DNA of 64,000 nt. Source: an uncultured Coriobacteriales bacterium. GTDB taxonomy: Bacteria; Actinomycetota; Coriobacteriia; Coriobacteriales; UMGS124. The stretch spans positions 36,284 to 100,283 of the forward strand of contig CABQHM010000003.1 of NCBI GenBank assembly GCA_902464015.1, in the 5' to 3' direction. Positions 9,324-18,600 of the stretch are shown here, in pieces. The number at the start of each line of letters is the position of its first letter. Position 1 is the first letter of the stretch. Made by a program: the position numbers and the translations under genes. The notes below the pieces were generated by a model. It worked only from the letters and a program-made list of their open reading frames with translations, was not told where the DNA came from and searched no databases.

Positions 9324-11245
9324 CGACACAACAGATGGCTGGGGACACGCTCTCGCGCCGCACGTTCTGCGCGTTGGCGGGGGCGGGCGCGTTTGCCCTG
9401 GGCCTTGGCCTTGCGGGTTGCGGCCAGGATGTCGCCGACGAAGAGACGAGCGATGCCAGCGGCTCCGACAAGGCACGAGCGGTGGAGAAGGCTCCTACGG
9501 GCGACTATGTCTTGCGTGACCGCAAATCCATCTACGCCGATGATGACGAGGACAGCGTGGTCGTGATGTATCTCACGATTCGACGCGGCAACTCCGGCGA
9601 GAGCACCGACCACACCTGGGAGGATATCAACGCCCACTCCAAGTACTGGTACGAGGAGCAGGGTGTGGCCCAGTATGCCTGCGAGGCCATCCTGCAGATC
9701 GGCGACGAGACGGGGCCCTTGCCTGAGGAGCTCGGTTACACGGTGCTTGCCCCCAACGCCACGGTCAAGGTACGCGGCCAGAGCTCGTCGTACTACTCGC
9801 AGAAGAACTACAAGATCAGCCTCAAGAAGGACAAGGGCTCTTGGCGCGACCAGACCGTCATCAACCTTAACAAGCACCAGCAAGAGGGTATGCGCTTCCG
9901 TAACAAGTTCGCCTTCGACCTGCTCAAGACCATCCCGCAGACGACCTCGTGCCGTACGCAGTTCGTTCACCTCTACGTGTGCGACCAGACACAGGATGGC
10001 ACCAACGCCGCGTTTGAGGATTACGGTCTGTACACGCAGGTGGAGCAGCTCAACAAGACCTACCTCAGGAATCATGACATGGACCGCTATGGGCAGCTCT
10101 ACAAGGTGGAGTCGTTCGAGTACTACCGCTACCCCGAGGTGCTCAAGCTCAAGACCGACCCGACCTACGACGAAGTGGCATTCAACGAGGTGCTTGAGTC
10201 GAAAGGTAACGACGACCACACGAAGCTTCTCGCCATGCTTGATGAGGTGAACGATTACGCGACCCCTATCGAGGATACGCTCGCTAAGTGGTTCGACGTC
10301 GAGAACCTCGTGTATTGGATGGCGTTTCATATGCTTGTGGGCAACTATGACGTGCAGTCGCGCAACGCCTTCCTCTATAGCCCACAGAACGTCGAGAAGT
10401 TCTTTGTGCTTTCGTGGGACAACGACGGCTGCCTGTTCCGCAAGGAGTGGGAGGTGCGCGAGCGCCTCGAGGGTATGGAATGGGAGCGCGGCGTAAGCAA
10501 CTATTGGGGCATGGTGCTCTTCAACCGCGCGCTCAGGCTGCCCGACTTTCGTGCGGCGCTCGATGCGGCCGTTGAGGACCTGCTTGCCAACTACCTGGGA
10601 CAAGAACATCTCGAGGAGATGGTGCGGGACTATCGCGCCGTCGTCGAGCCGTATGTGTACGCCCAGCCCGACATGCTCAGCGCCCCGCTCAGCGCCGAGC
10701 AGTACAACGAGGTCGCGCAGGCCATTTCTGGGGAGGTCCAGCTCAACTACGAGGACTATCGTGCTTCGCTTGAAAAATCCCTGCCGTTCTACATCGCCAC
10801 GCCCGTGCTCGAGGACGGGGCCCTTTCGATGGGGTGGGACGCTTCGTATGACTTTGACGGCGAGATGATTTCCTATCGCGCGACGCTTGCGCGTGACCCC
10901 GACTTCGCCGATGTCCTCACCATGGAAGAGGATCTCGTCGTTCCTCAACTCAGTGTGGAAGACCCTGGTGAGGGGCAGTATTTCCTCAAAGTCGAGGCCA
11001 CCAACGCGTCAGGCTACACGCAAGTGGCGTTTGACACATACGTGCGCGTCGACAACAGTGCCTCGGGCAAGGCGTACGGCACGCTGTGCTTCTACATCAT
11101 GGCCGATGGCTCTGTGGTGCTTGACGGCGGCTATGTCGATACCGATTCGGACGATGCCGCCCCTGCGACGGACGAGGCCGACGGCGCTAGTCCGACTGGC
11201 GCCACCACTGAGCCCAGCGCGACAAAGACGGGTGAGGAGCGATGA
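9320..11245 (+). CDS. cotH: CotH-family kinase, Tat/lipobox-anchored
   Basis: 641 residues. The N-terminus carries SRRTF followed by a hydrophobic stretch and the lipobox LAGC, so it is probably exported by Tat and lipid-anchored. The body is a CotH domain (about residues 60-400), with the KVRGQSS segment near the start and an SWDNDG segment that would supply catalytic acidic residues. CotH proteins of Bacillus are atypical kinases that phosphorylate coat proteins. The C-terminal about 150 residues look like a beta-sandwich module ending in a low-complexity Thr/Ala/Asp tail. Its place inside the pel operon suggests that it modifies a matrix or surface component; the target is unknown. Confidence 0.88.
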   Translation: MTTQQMAGDTLSRRTFCALAGAGAFALGLGLAGCGQDVADEETSDASGSDKARAVEKAPTGDYVLRDRKSIYADDDEDSVVVMYLTIRRGNSGESTDHTWEDINAHSKYWYEEQGVAQYACEAILQIGDETGPLPEELGYTVLAPNATVKVRGQSSSYYSQKNYKISLKKDKGSWRDQTVINLNKHQQEGMRFRNKFAFDLLKTIPQTTSCRTQFVHLYVCDQTQDGTNAAFEDYGLYTQVEQLNKTYLRNHDMDRYGQLYKVESFEYYRYPEVLKLKTDPTYDEVAFNEVLESKGNDDHTKLLAMLDEVNDYATPIEDTLAKWFDVENLVYWMAFHMLVGNYDVQSRNAFLYSPQNVEKFFVLSWDNDGCLFRKEWEVRERLEGMEWERGVSNYWGMVLFNRALRLPDFRAALDAAVEDLLANYLGQEHLEEMVRDYRAVVEPYVYAQPDMLSAPLSAEQYNEVAQAISGEVQLNYEDYRASLEKSLPFYIATPVLEDGALSMGWDASYDFDGEMISYRATLARDPDFADVLTMEEDLVVPQLSVEDPGEGQYFLKVEATNASGYTQVAFDTYVRVDNSASGKAYGTLCFYIMADGSVVLDGGYVDTDSDDAAPATDEADGASPTGATTEPSATKTGEER

Positions 11246-12066
11246 GCTTATCCCTGCTCTCTCGCACGTCCGCAGGTACGGCCGCGTCGGGGCCCGTCGG
11301 CGAGGCGCCCGTTGCGGCATCGCCGGCTCGCCCTGTGCGTCGACAGTTTCGCAACGAGTGGAAGTACTATCTCTCCTTGTGGGACGCCGATGCCCTGCGT
11401 GCCAGAATCGGGGCGGCTGTGCCGCATGACGAGCATGCGCCCGAGGGTGGCTACGCCATTCGCAGTCTGTACTTCGACGACTACTGGGACAGTGCCTACC
11501 ACAACAAGATCGACGGCGTGCAATACCGCACCAAGTGGCGCGTGCGCATCTACAACTACTCGGATGCCACCATCAAGTTGGAGCGCAAGGTGAAGGACGG
11601 CGCGTACATCTACAAGCAGTCTGCCCGCCTCAGCCGCGAGGAGTTCGAGCGCATCATCGACGGGGACTACGCGTTTCTCCTGGACAGTTCCCAGGACCTC
11701 TGCCGCGAGTTCTACGTGGCGTGCGTGAGCCAGGTCATGCGCCCCAAGGTCATCGTCGACTACGAGCGCGAGCCGTTCGTCTTCGACGCGGGCACCGTGC
11801 GCATCACGTTCGACTCCAACCTGCGCGCCGCCGCCGCGACGGGCGACATCTTCAACCCCGACCTGCCCACCTACGACGTGCTGCCATACGGCAAGACGAT
11901 CATGGAGGTCAAGTTCACGGAGTTCTTCCCCCAGTTCATCCGTGAGATGCTGCCCCCGGGTGCCCAAGACTTGTCGGCCATCTCCAAGTACGTGCTGTGC
12001 TATGAGCAGATGCACCATCGCTCCGATGTTCTCTCCATGCTCACTAAGTCCGAAAAGGCCTGGTAA
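11242..12066 (+). CDS. VTC-domain polyphosphate polymerase
   Basis: 274 residues in an ATGA overlap with cotH. The VTC triphosphate-tunnel fold is recognisable from its paired charged strands: RNEWKYYL near residue 35, IRSLYFDD, YRTKWRVRIYNY and IKLERKVK. In yeast Vtc4 such residues line the tunnel that makes polyphosphate from ATP. The bacterial homologues are usually found beside CotH and DUF4956 proteins, as here. No membrane segment is present, so the DUF4956 neighbour may anchor it. Confidence 0.88.
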   Translation: MSLSLLSRTSAGTAASGPVGEAPVAASPARPVRRQFRNEWKYYLSLWDADALRARIGAAVPHDEHAPEGGYAIRSLYFDDYWDSAYHNKIDGVQYRTKWRVRIYNYSDATIKLERKVKDGAYIYKQSARLSREEFERIIDGDYAFLLDSSQDLCREFYVACVSQVMRPKVIVDYEREPFVFDAGTVRITFDSNLRAAAATGDIFNPDLPTYDVLPYGKTIMEVKFTEFFPQFIREMLPPGAQDLSAISKYVLCYEQMHHRSDVLSMLTKSEKAW

Positions 12067-12124
12067 AGGCCATGTAGATAGAGCAATCTCGACGCACTTT
12101 TAGATTTGAAAGGAAACGCCTCTG

Positions 12125-12808
12125 ATGAGCTTCCAAGACTTCTTCAAGAACTCCGTGTGGGAGGACTTCCTCTCGCGCCAGGCCGTCACCTCCTCCACGC
12201 TCACCTCGATGATCATCTCGCTGCTTGCGGCGCTTGCGCTGGGCCTCTTCATCTACGTCATCTACCGGCGGTTCTTCGGTGGCGTGGTGTTCTCGCGCTC
12301 CTTTGCCACCACGCTTGTGGGCATGTGCGTGCTCACGTGCATGGTGACGCTGGCTATCTCCACCAACGTCGTCATCTCGCTGGGTATGGTGGGCGCCCTG
12401 TCGATCGTGCGCTACCGTACCGCCGTCAAGGACCCGATGGATCTGCTCTACCTTTTCTGGGCCATCACCGCAGGCATCACTGCTGGAGCGAGCCTCTATG
12501 CGCTCGCTGCCATCTCGAGCGTCGTGATGGTGGCCGTGGTGTGGGTGCTCTACGTGCGCCAGCAGTCTGGGTCCATCTTCCTCATGGTGGCCCACTACGA
12601 GGGTCAGCGCGCCGGTGACGAGATCCTGCGCCGCATGGGAGGTACGAAGTTCCAGCTCAAGAGCACCACGCTGCGCAAGGGCGTGACGGAGATGATCGTC
12701 GAGGTGTTCTGCAAGAACAGCGAGACGGCGTTCGTCGAAAAAATCGAGGCCATCGAGGGCGTGAACGACGTGACGCTGGTCCAATACAACGGCGAGTACC
12801 ATGGCTAA
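12125..12808 (+). CDS. DUF4956 membrane protein
   Basis: 227 residues. Three to four membrane helices occupy about residues 25-150, with the conserved-looking GMVGALSIVRYRTAVKDP segment between them. A soluble C-terminal domain of about 75 residues follows. This is the usual DUF4956 arrangement and the usual partner of VTC-domain proteins, but the function is unknown. It begins 58 nt after the VTC gene and overlaps the next gene by 8 bp. An RBS (GAAAGGA) precedes the start. Confidence 0.85.
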   Translation: MSFQDFFKNSVWEDFLSRQAVTSSTLTSMIISLLAALALGLFIYVIYRRFFGGVVFSRSFATTLVGMCVLTCMVTLAISTNVVISLGMVGALSIVRYRTAVKDPMDLLYLFWAITAGITAGASLYALAAISSVVMVAVVWVLYVRQQSGSIFLMVAHYEGQRAGDEILRRMGGTKFQLKSTTLRKGVTEMIVEVFCKNSETAFVEKIEAIEGVNDVTLVQYNGEYHG

Positions 12809-14501
12809 CGTGGTGTCCGGATGCGCTGCGGGCGCGCTTGGCGAAGACTCATACGCGTCCAGTGCGCAGCGCCTTCGCACACCTTGCCGTAGCGCGACCG
12901 AGCGCATGGGGGATGAATCGGCGGCCGTCACGGGTGACATTGCTGACAGAGATGCCGAAGGAGCGGAGCACAACAGCGCTTGCGTTTCCCATGTGGCGGA
13001 GGACACCGCGAGTGGAGGCGCTGGCGGAGACGCAGGAGTCATGGAGCGCGATGGTTCGGATGCGTTTGGCGGGCGCCACCGCGGCGATTCTGAGCGTGCG
13101 AAATCGCATATGTCTGGTGGCAAGCGTCGTTTTCGGCTGCCGCTGTCGGTGGTCGTTATCTGTGTGTGCCTCGTGGTCGTGGCGGTCTCGCTTGTTGTAT
13201 ATGTCGACTCGTTGAGTTTCACGGTGCGGCCCACCTATGCTTCGGCGGATTCGAATCCTCTTATGGGATTTGCCGCCGCTGCCGATGACAAGAGCGCGGC
13301 TGAAAACGAGCAGCTTGTGTATATTGACGTCACCTGGGCCGAGTGGGAGCCTGAGGAGGGCACTTTCGACATCGCCGCGCTAGAGAAGAAAAACAACATT
13401 GCCCGCTGGCGTGCCGAGGGCAAGCATGCCGTGCTGCGCTTTGTGTGCGACGCCCCCGGCAGTGAGGCCCATCGCGACATCCCCCAGTGGCTCTACGAGC
13501 AGACCGGCGATGGGGCGGACTACGACAACGAGTACGGTAAAGGGTATGCGCCCGATTATTCCAACGCCACGTTCAGGGCGGCCCATGCCCGCGCTATCGC
13601 GGCGCTCGGCGCTTGGGCGAGCCAGGATACGTTCGTCTCGTATGTGGAGCTGGGAAGCCTGGGTCACTGGGGCGAGTGGCACACGCTTGAGGAGTCGGGC
13701 GTTCCCGCCATGCCCGAGGAACGCCTCTGCCGGGAATACTATTCCCAATATCAGAGCGCATTTCCGCAAGCGCGCCTTTTGACCAGGCGAAACTATGCCT
13801 TGAGCGTTGATAGCGGGGCGGGTGTGTACAACGACATGACAGGCTCGTCCGACGACACGCTCGAGTGGCTTGCCTGGCAGTTGGCGGGCGGCTCGCAAGA
13901 GGTCGCCGATTACGAGATTGCCTATTCTCCCGTTGAGGACATTTGGCGCACCGCGCCGGTGGGAGGCGAGTTCACGAGCTCGCTCGACATGGGCTACATG
14001 CTGGGCGACAACATCGTCCAGACGCTCAACCTGCTGCGTTCCTCGCACATGACCTTCATCGGCCCGCATTATCCCAAGGGAGAATATGCCGAGAGTGCGG
14101 GCGCGCACATGGTGGGCGGGCTTTTGGGGTACCGCCTGTGGGTGCCGGAGCTTGACGTGCGTTTTGACGCGCTCACGCGCTGTTGGGACATCACTATGGA
14201 GTGGAGAAACGACGGTGTTGCCCCGCTCTATGCCGACTGGCCTGTCACGCTCGAGGTGCGCGACTCATCGGGAGAGACGGTCTACGACGCTGCGCTGCCT
14301 CTAGTGCTGTCCGACCTTTGCGACGGCGAGGAGTTCACGGTCAAGGCCTCTGTGCCGTTTGACCAGCGCTATTGGGACGGCTTCACCATCGGCGTCGGCA
14401 TTACCGACCCGCTCACGGGTGACTACGCCGTGCGGCTTTCCAGCGACACCCCCTACCTGCCCGACGGCCTCAACGTCCTCTACGAGGAGCCTGCCCGCTA
14501 G
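12801..14501 (+). CDS. DUF4832 family surface glycosidase-like protein
   Basis: 566 residues. An unusually long cytoplasmic N-terminus (about 105 residues, low complexity) precedes one membrane helix at about 112-135. The extracellular part begins with the NPLMGFA motif and a TIM-barrel-like region (WAEWEPEEGTFD, then ELGSLGHWGEWH) typical of DUF4874/DUF4832 proteins. A beta-sandwich domain ends the chain. These families resemble glycoside hydrolase clan A barrels and are often found in exopolysaccharide loci. The substrate is probably the Pel polymer or a decoration on it, which is inference. It is the last gene of the operon and no clear terminator is seen after it. Confidence 0.8.
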   Translation: MANVVSGCAAGALGEDSYASSAQRLRTPCRSATERMGDESAAVTGDIADRDAEGAEHNSACVSHVAEDTASGGAGGDAGVMERDGSDAFGGRHRGDSERAKSHMSGGKRRFRLPLSVVVICVCLVVVAVSLVVYVDSLSFTVRPTYASADSNPLMGFAAAADDKSAAENEQLVYIDVTWAEWEPEEGTFDIAALEKKNNIARWRAEGKHAVLRFVCDAPGSEAHRDIPQWLYEQTGDGADYDNEYGKGYAPDYSNATFRAAHARAIAALGAWASQDTFVSYVELGSLGHWGEWHTLEESGVPAMPEERLCREYYSQYQSAFPQARLLTRRNYALSVDSGAGVYNDMTGSSDDTLEWLAWQLAGGSQEVADYEIAYSPVEDIWRTAPVGGEFTSSLDMGYMLGDNIVQTLNLLRSSHMTFIGPHYPKGEYAESAGAHMVGGLLGYRLWVPELDVRFDALTRCWDITMEWRNDGVAPLYADWPVTLEVRDSSGETVYDAALPLVLSDLCDGEEFTVKASVPFDQRYWDGFTIGVGITDPLTGDYAVRLSSDTPYLPDGLNVLYEEPAR

Positions 14502-14679
14502 CGCTGATGGGTGCGCCCGGTGCGTCGGGGTGCCGCGGACGGTGCCTGTGGCCGGTAGACTTACGTTTTGTTGGGAAGACGGCGCTTGCACGGCGATTGG
14601 ATTGCTATACATGCTTTACAAAGGATGGTTTGCGAAGCTAGACTGTCCGTGAAACAGTGGGCGCGAAAGGCGGTGGACC

Positions 14680-15090
14680 ATGGCTGTCGCGGTGGCGGAA
14701 AGGGAGTCCCGGGCGGGTGCAACGGCCCAGATAAACGCACGGTTGAACCCTGTGCTCAAGCAGCGCGGCGATGAGGGGCTGTCGGGAGCGGGATTGTCGC
14801 CCTCGCAGGCAATTCGTGCGCTGTGGGAACTTGCCGCGCGCAATTCCGACAACCCCGAAGCGATTCAAAGGGCGCTCTTTCCCGAGAGGGCTGAGGTGCA
14901 GGAAGCCGAGTTGAGCGCCGCGCAGCGCCGCCGTGCCGAGGCGATTGGCAAAGGGGCACATGTTGTTGAGGACGCGTATCGGACAATGGGGGTCGTTCCC
15001 ACGTCTTCTTCTGCAGGCCTCTCATTTGATGAGCTGCGGGATTTGGCGTATCAGGAGCGTTATGGCGAGCTGATGGGGTGGGAGTCGTGA
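14680..15090 (+). CDS. Type II antitoxin (RelB/DinJ-like)
   Basis: 136 residues. The N-terminal ATAQINARLNPVLKQRG segment followed by LSPSQAIRALWELAA is typical of a ribbon-helix-helix antitoxin that dimerises and binds its own promoter. The C-terminal part should wrap the toxin. It overlaps the PIN gene by 4 bp in the usual antitoxin-first order. Confidence 0.75.
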   Translation: MAVAVAERESRAGATAQINARLNPVLKQRGDEGLSGAGLSPSQAIRALWELAARNSDNPEAIQRALFPERAEVQEAELSAAQRRRAEAIGKGAHVVEDAYRTMGVVPTSSSAGLSFDELRDLAYQERYGELMGWES

Positions 15091-15632
15091 GCGTGCCTTG
15101 GCGCTCGATTGTTGTGGACACCAACATATGGCTCGACTACTTCCTGGGATTGAGGGCTGGTTCCCAACAGGCCCGTGAGCTGCTCGACGCCGCAAATCGC
15201 GCAGGCATCGAGCTGCTGTACGCGGTCACGAGCACAAAGGACCTGTTCTATCTCATAAGCGCCGACTTCAAAAGGAACTATCGCCTGCAATTCGGGAATG
15301 AGTCGCCTGAAGCGGGGGCGCAGGCGGCGGGCGAGGTGGCCTGGAGTTGCCTTTCGGTCATGGATGAGATTGCAACTGCAGTGGCGTGCGATCAGGCGGA
15401 CGTGTGGATGGCCCGCAAACAGCGGTGCCTGCACGAGGACTATGAGGACAACCTCGTCGTGGCGGCGGCGCAACGCGCCCATGCCGATTGCCTGGTGACC
15501 AACGACCAAAACCTTCTCAAGCACAGCCCCGTCGCAGCCCTCTCCTGCGCCGATGCGCTGGCATATCTGCAGGCGCTTGAACCTGCGGACAGCTTGCGAT
15601 GGCGGGGTCCGTTCGCCGTTCTCCATGCCTGA
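15087..15632 (+). CDS. PIN-domain ribonuclease toxin
   Basis: 181 residues from the GTG in the GTGA overlap with the antitoxin stop; an ATG 9 nt upstream is an alternative start but has a weaker ribosome site. The PIN fold acidic residues can be followed: VVDTNIWLDYF near the N-terminus, the central DYEDNLVVAAA, and VTNDQNL near the C-terminus. PIN toxins cleave RNA in a Mg-dependent way. About 25 extra residues follow the usual PIN end. Confidence 0.85.
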   Translation: MSVPWRSIVVDTNIWLDYFLGLRAGSQQARELLDAANRAGIELLYAVTSTKDLFYLISADFKRNYRLQFGNESPEAGAQAAGEVAWSCLSVMDEIATAVACDQADVWMARKQRCLHEDYEDNLVVAAAQRAHADCLVTNDQNLLKHSPVAALSCADALAYLQALEPADSLRWRGPFAVLHA

Positions 15633-15772
15633 CAATCGAGCCAATCTGTCAGGCGAGGAGCGCGGCGGGTGATGGCGAGCCTGAATTTCCACGTTGTACA
15701 CTCTGCGTAAGCCCAAAGGGAGGGGCCCGCGCGGAGGGAGACCGCGCATGCAACGAGGAGAGGGAGAACATC

Positions 15773-17209
15773 ATGGAAATGTCCCGCAGGGGTTTTGTTG
15801 CTGGTGCCGCCGGTATGGCTGTTGCCACGATGGGCGCCACCGTTACGTTTGACGCCGACGGCAAGGTCGTCAGCAAGGCGCACGCACTTGACGCCCACCC
15901 CGATGTGCCCGCCAAGGCCGGCATCGACGGCGTGACCCAGCTTGACCAGCTTGACGCGATGTGCCCCGAGTGGGTCGACCCCACCACGTATCGCTACCCG
16001 CTTACCGACCTCACTACCATCGAGATGTGCGACGAGGACGTCACCTTCGACGACGGCACCGTCATCCCGGCCGTGTATGTGAACCTGCGCAACCGCATCA
16101 ACCACATGGGCAAGGGCCTGGGCAGCGAGCCCGACTCCACGAGCTACCAGATGCTCATGAGCAACTGGACCGAGGAGGAGGCGGCATGGGAGCTTGAGAT
16201 GCCGCTGCTGTCCATCTTCAATGCGTACGATTACAGCCTGGCGAGCGGCCGCACGGTCGAGGAGTGCCAGGAGATTCTCACGCACATGGCCGGCAAGTGC
16301 CTCATCTACCATATGAACCGTGGCGACGCCGACTACTACATGCTGCTGCCGCACATCAACGGCTGGTGGGAGTTCACCGAGCTCAAGGCCTATTTTACCG
16401 CCAAAGAGGCCGGCGAGGACACCGTGGCGCGCATGGCCGAGTTCAACGCCGACAACGTCTGGGGCGTCAACGGCGCCGGCTGGGACGACTTCGACAACAC
16501 CTTCCCGCTGTTCCGCACCTACCCCATCAGCGAGGACGTCATCGCCGAGGACGAGTTCCTGCCGTACAACGACTGGCGCGCCATCATCAAGCGCCACAAG
16601 ACGATTACCGTCTCGCCTTGCCAGTGCCGCCTGATGTGGGAGGGCATTGGCGTGCCGTTCCCCGAGGAGCACCCGCGCCGCACCTGCCTGTCGCTGGGCG
16701 AGATGGCCGAGTACTTCATTGAGCAGGGCATCGGCGAGCAGATTACGCAGGACGAGGCTATCGCCATCTACGAGGACGCCATTGAGACCGGCATGGTGGT
16801 GGAGTCCATCGCCACGAAGGATGCCGACATCATGTGCCTGTGCCATGGCAGCTCCTGCGGCAACCTCATGGGCTTCAAGGGCATGGCGCTCAACGGCCTG
16901 CCTGCGTGGAAGAACTTCAACGGCTACTGGCTCGACTACGACGCTGAGAAGTGCATCAAGTGCGGCGCCTGCGTGGAGCGCTGCCCCATGGAGGCCATCG
17001 CGCTCGACGGCCCCGATGGTACCTGCACGCACAACCTGGCCTGCGTGCGTTGCGGCCAGTGCATCAAGGTGTGCCCCGCCGAGGCCCGCATCCTGCGCGC
17101 CCGCGAGGACTACCCCGCGCACGCCCTGCCCGAGGACTATCTCGACAGCCACCGTTCCATCGCCATGGAGCGCCTGCACCGCGACAACATCGTCGACTTT
17201 GTGGGCTAA
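15773..17209 (+). CDS. Tat-exported multi-cluster Fe-S protein
   Basis: 478 residues. The start at MEMSRRGFVAG is chosen because it places a Tat leader (SRRGF) at the N-terminus and has GAGGAGAGGGAG upstream. The middle contains cysteine groups CQCR (about 280) and CLCHGSSC (about 355) that could hold a cluster. The C-terminus is a classical 2[4Fe-4S] ferredoxin domain (CIKCGACVERCP and CVRCGQCIKVCP). It is most likely a periplasmic-side electron carrier or the iron-sulfur part of a respiratory oxidoreductase. No catalytic partner lies next to it, so its role is unknown. A strong terminator follows. Confidence 0.75.
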   Translation: MEMSRRGFVAGAAGMAVATMGATVTFDADGKVVSKAHALDAHPDVPAKAGIDGVTQLDQLDAMCPEWVDPTTYRYPLTDLTTIEMCDEDVTFDDGTVIPAVYVNLRNRINHMGKGLGSEPDSTSYQMLMSNWTEEEAAWELEMPLLSIFNAYDYSLASGRTVEECQEILTHMAGKCLIYHMNRGDADYYMLLPHINGWWEFTELKAYFTAKEAGEDTVARMAEFNADNVWGVNGAGWDDFDNTFPLFRTYPISEDVIAEDEFLPYNDWRAIIKRHKTITVSPCQCRLMWEGIGVPFPEEHPRRTCLSLGEMAEYFIEQGIGEQITQDEAIAIYEDAIETGMVVESIATKDADIMCLCHGSSCGNLMGFKGMALNGLPAWKNFNGYWLDYDAEKCIKCGACVERCPMEAIALDGPDGTCTHNLACVRCGQCIKVCPAEARILRAREDYPAHALPEDYLDSHRSIAMERLHRDNIVDFVG

Positions 17210-17257
17210 GCTGCGTGAGGAGCTCGACGGGCTAGCAAAGCAAGTCATGTGAGACCA

Positions 17258-17295
17258 ACGGGCGGCCTTCGCGCAAGCGGGGCCGCCCGTTTTCG
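17258..17295 (+). terminator. Rho-independent terminator
   Basis: A 10-bp perfect stem, ACGGGCGGCC/GGCCGCCCGT, with a 13-nt loop and TTTTCGTG tail, 48 nt after the Fe-S gene. Confidence 0.85.
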
Positions 17296-17400
17296 TGTGG
17301 CGTCTCTGATTTGACATGCTGTTCACGATTCGCCGCTCCCAACACGCCTAGAATTGCCGCCGCAATTTGAGAGTGTGACTCGGGGAGGAACGACGGCGGT

Positions 17401-18600
17401 ATGAGCGTGCTGGCGCAAAAAGCAAGCGACGAGAAGATGGGATTGCGACAGTGGCTACCGTTGCTCGGCATCACGCTGTCTGCCTTCATCTTCAACACTT
17501 CGGAGTTCATGCCTGTGGCCCTGCTTACTGACATGGCTTTTGACCTGGGCGTCAACGAGTCGGTGATGGGCGCGGTCATCACGGTGTACGCCTGGAGTGT
17601 CATGCTGCTGTCGCTGCCGCTTATGATGTTCGCCTCGCGGTTTGCGCTCAAGCGTGTGCTGCTCTGCGTGATATGCGTCTTTCTTGCCGGACAGATCGTC
17701 ACGGTCGCTTCGAGCAGCTATTGGATGCTGGTGGCCGGTCGCATCGTGGTTGCCATGGCACACGCCGTGTTCTGGTCCATTGCCTCGCCCATCGCGGTGA
17801 GGCTCGTACCTGAGAAGTTCGGTTCGCTGGCGCTGGGCATGGTGGTCACGGGTTCCTCGATCGCCACGATCGTGGGTATGCCGCTGGGTCGCATCGTGGG
17901 CCTTGCGCTGGGCTGGCGCTCGGCGTTCTTGCTGGTGGCGGCCATCACTGCCGTGGTGCTCGTCTACCTCACGGTGGTGTTTCCCAAGATGCCGGCGGGC
18001 GAGCCGTTTACCATCTCGAAGTTGCCTGGACTGCTTTCGAACAAGGCACTCGTGGGCATCTACGCCTTCATTGCGATTCTGGTGACGGGCTATTACACCG
18101 CGTACAGTTACATCGAGCCATTCCTGTTGCAGATGGCGGGCATGCCCGAGAGCGTGGTTACCGTGATGCTCACGGTGTTTGGCGTAGCTGGCATCGTGGG
18201 CAGCTTCCTGTTTGCGCGTTTCTTCGACGGACATCGTCGGATGTTCTTCCGTGCGGCTGTGGCGGGCCTGGTAGTGGCGCTGTTCGCGCTTGGCCTGGCG
18301 GCGTGCAACCCCGCGCTGATCGTCGTGGACTTCCTCGTGTGGGGTGTGACCTCAACCGCCTTCAACGTGGCGTTTCAGGGCGAGGTCATCCGCATCACGA
18401 GTCAGGACGAGGCCGCCGTGGCGACGTCCATCTACTCGGGCATCTTCAACCTCGGTATCGGCGGTGGCTCGGCCCTGGGCGGCGTTGTGGTGAGCAGCCT
18501 GGGGGTGGGGGTCATTGGATATGCGGGCGGTGCGCTCGTCCTCGTGGCTTTCGCGTTCCTGTGTGCCTGGCTGCTCGACAAGGTCGCACCGAAAAGGTAG
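17401..18600 (+). CDS. MFS efflux transporter (sugar-efflux/AraJ-type DHA1)
   Basis: 399 residues with 12 predicted membrane helices. The N-terminal half has the TSEFMPVALL sequence typical of the SotB/AraJ/YdhP group of drug and sugar efflux proteins. It is transcribed alone behind a good RBS (GGGGAGGAA). The substrate cannot be deduced. Confidence 0.85.
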   Translation: MSVLAQKASDEKMGLRQWLPLLGITLSAFIFNTSEFMPVALLTDMAFDLGVNESVMGAVITVYAWSVMLLSLPLMMFASRFALKRVLLCVICVFLAGQIVTVASSSYWMLVAGRIVVAMAHAVFWSIASPIAVRLVPEKFGSLALGMVVTGSSIATIVGMPLGRIVGLALGWRSAFLLVAAITAVVLVYLTVVFPKMPAGEPFTISKLPGLLSNKALVGIYAFIAILVTGYYTAYSYIEPFLLQMAGMPESVVTVMLTVFGVAGIVGSFLFARFFDGHRRMFFRAAVAGLVVALFALGLAACNPALIVVDFLVWGVTSTAFNVAFQGEVIRITSQDEAAVATSIYSGIFNLGIGGGSALGGVVVSSLGVGVIGYAGGALVLVAFAFLCAWLLDKVAPKR

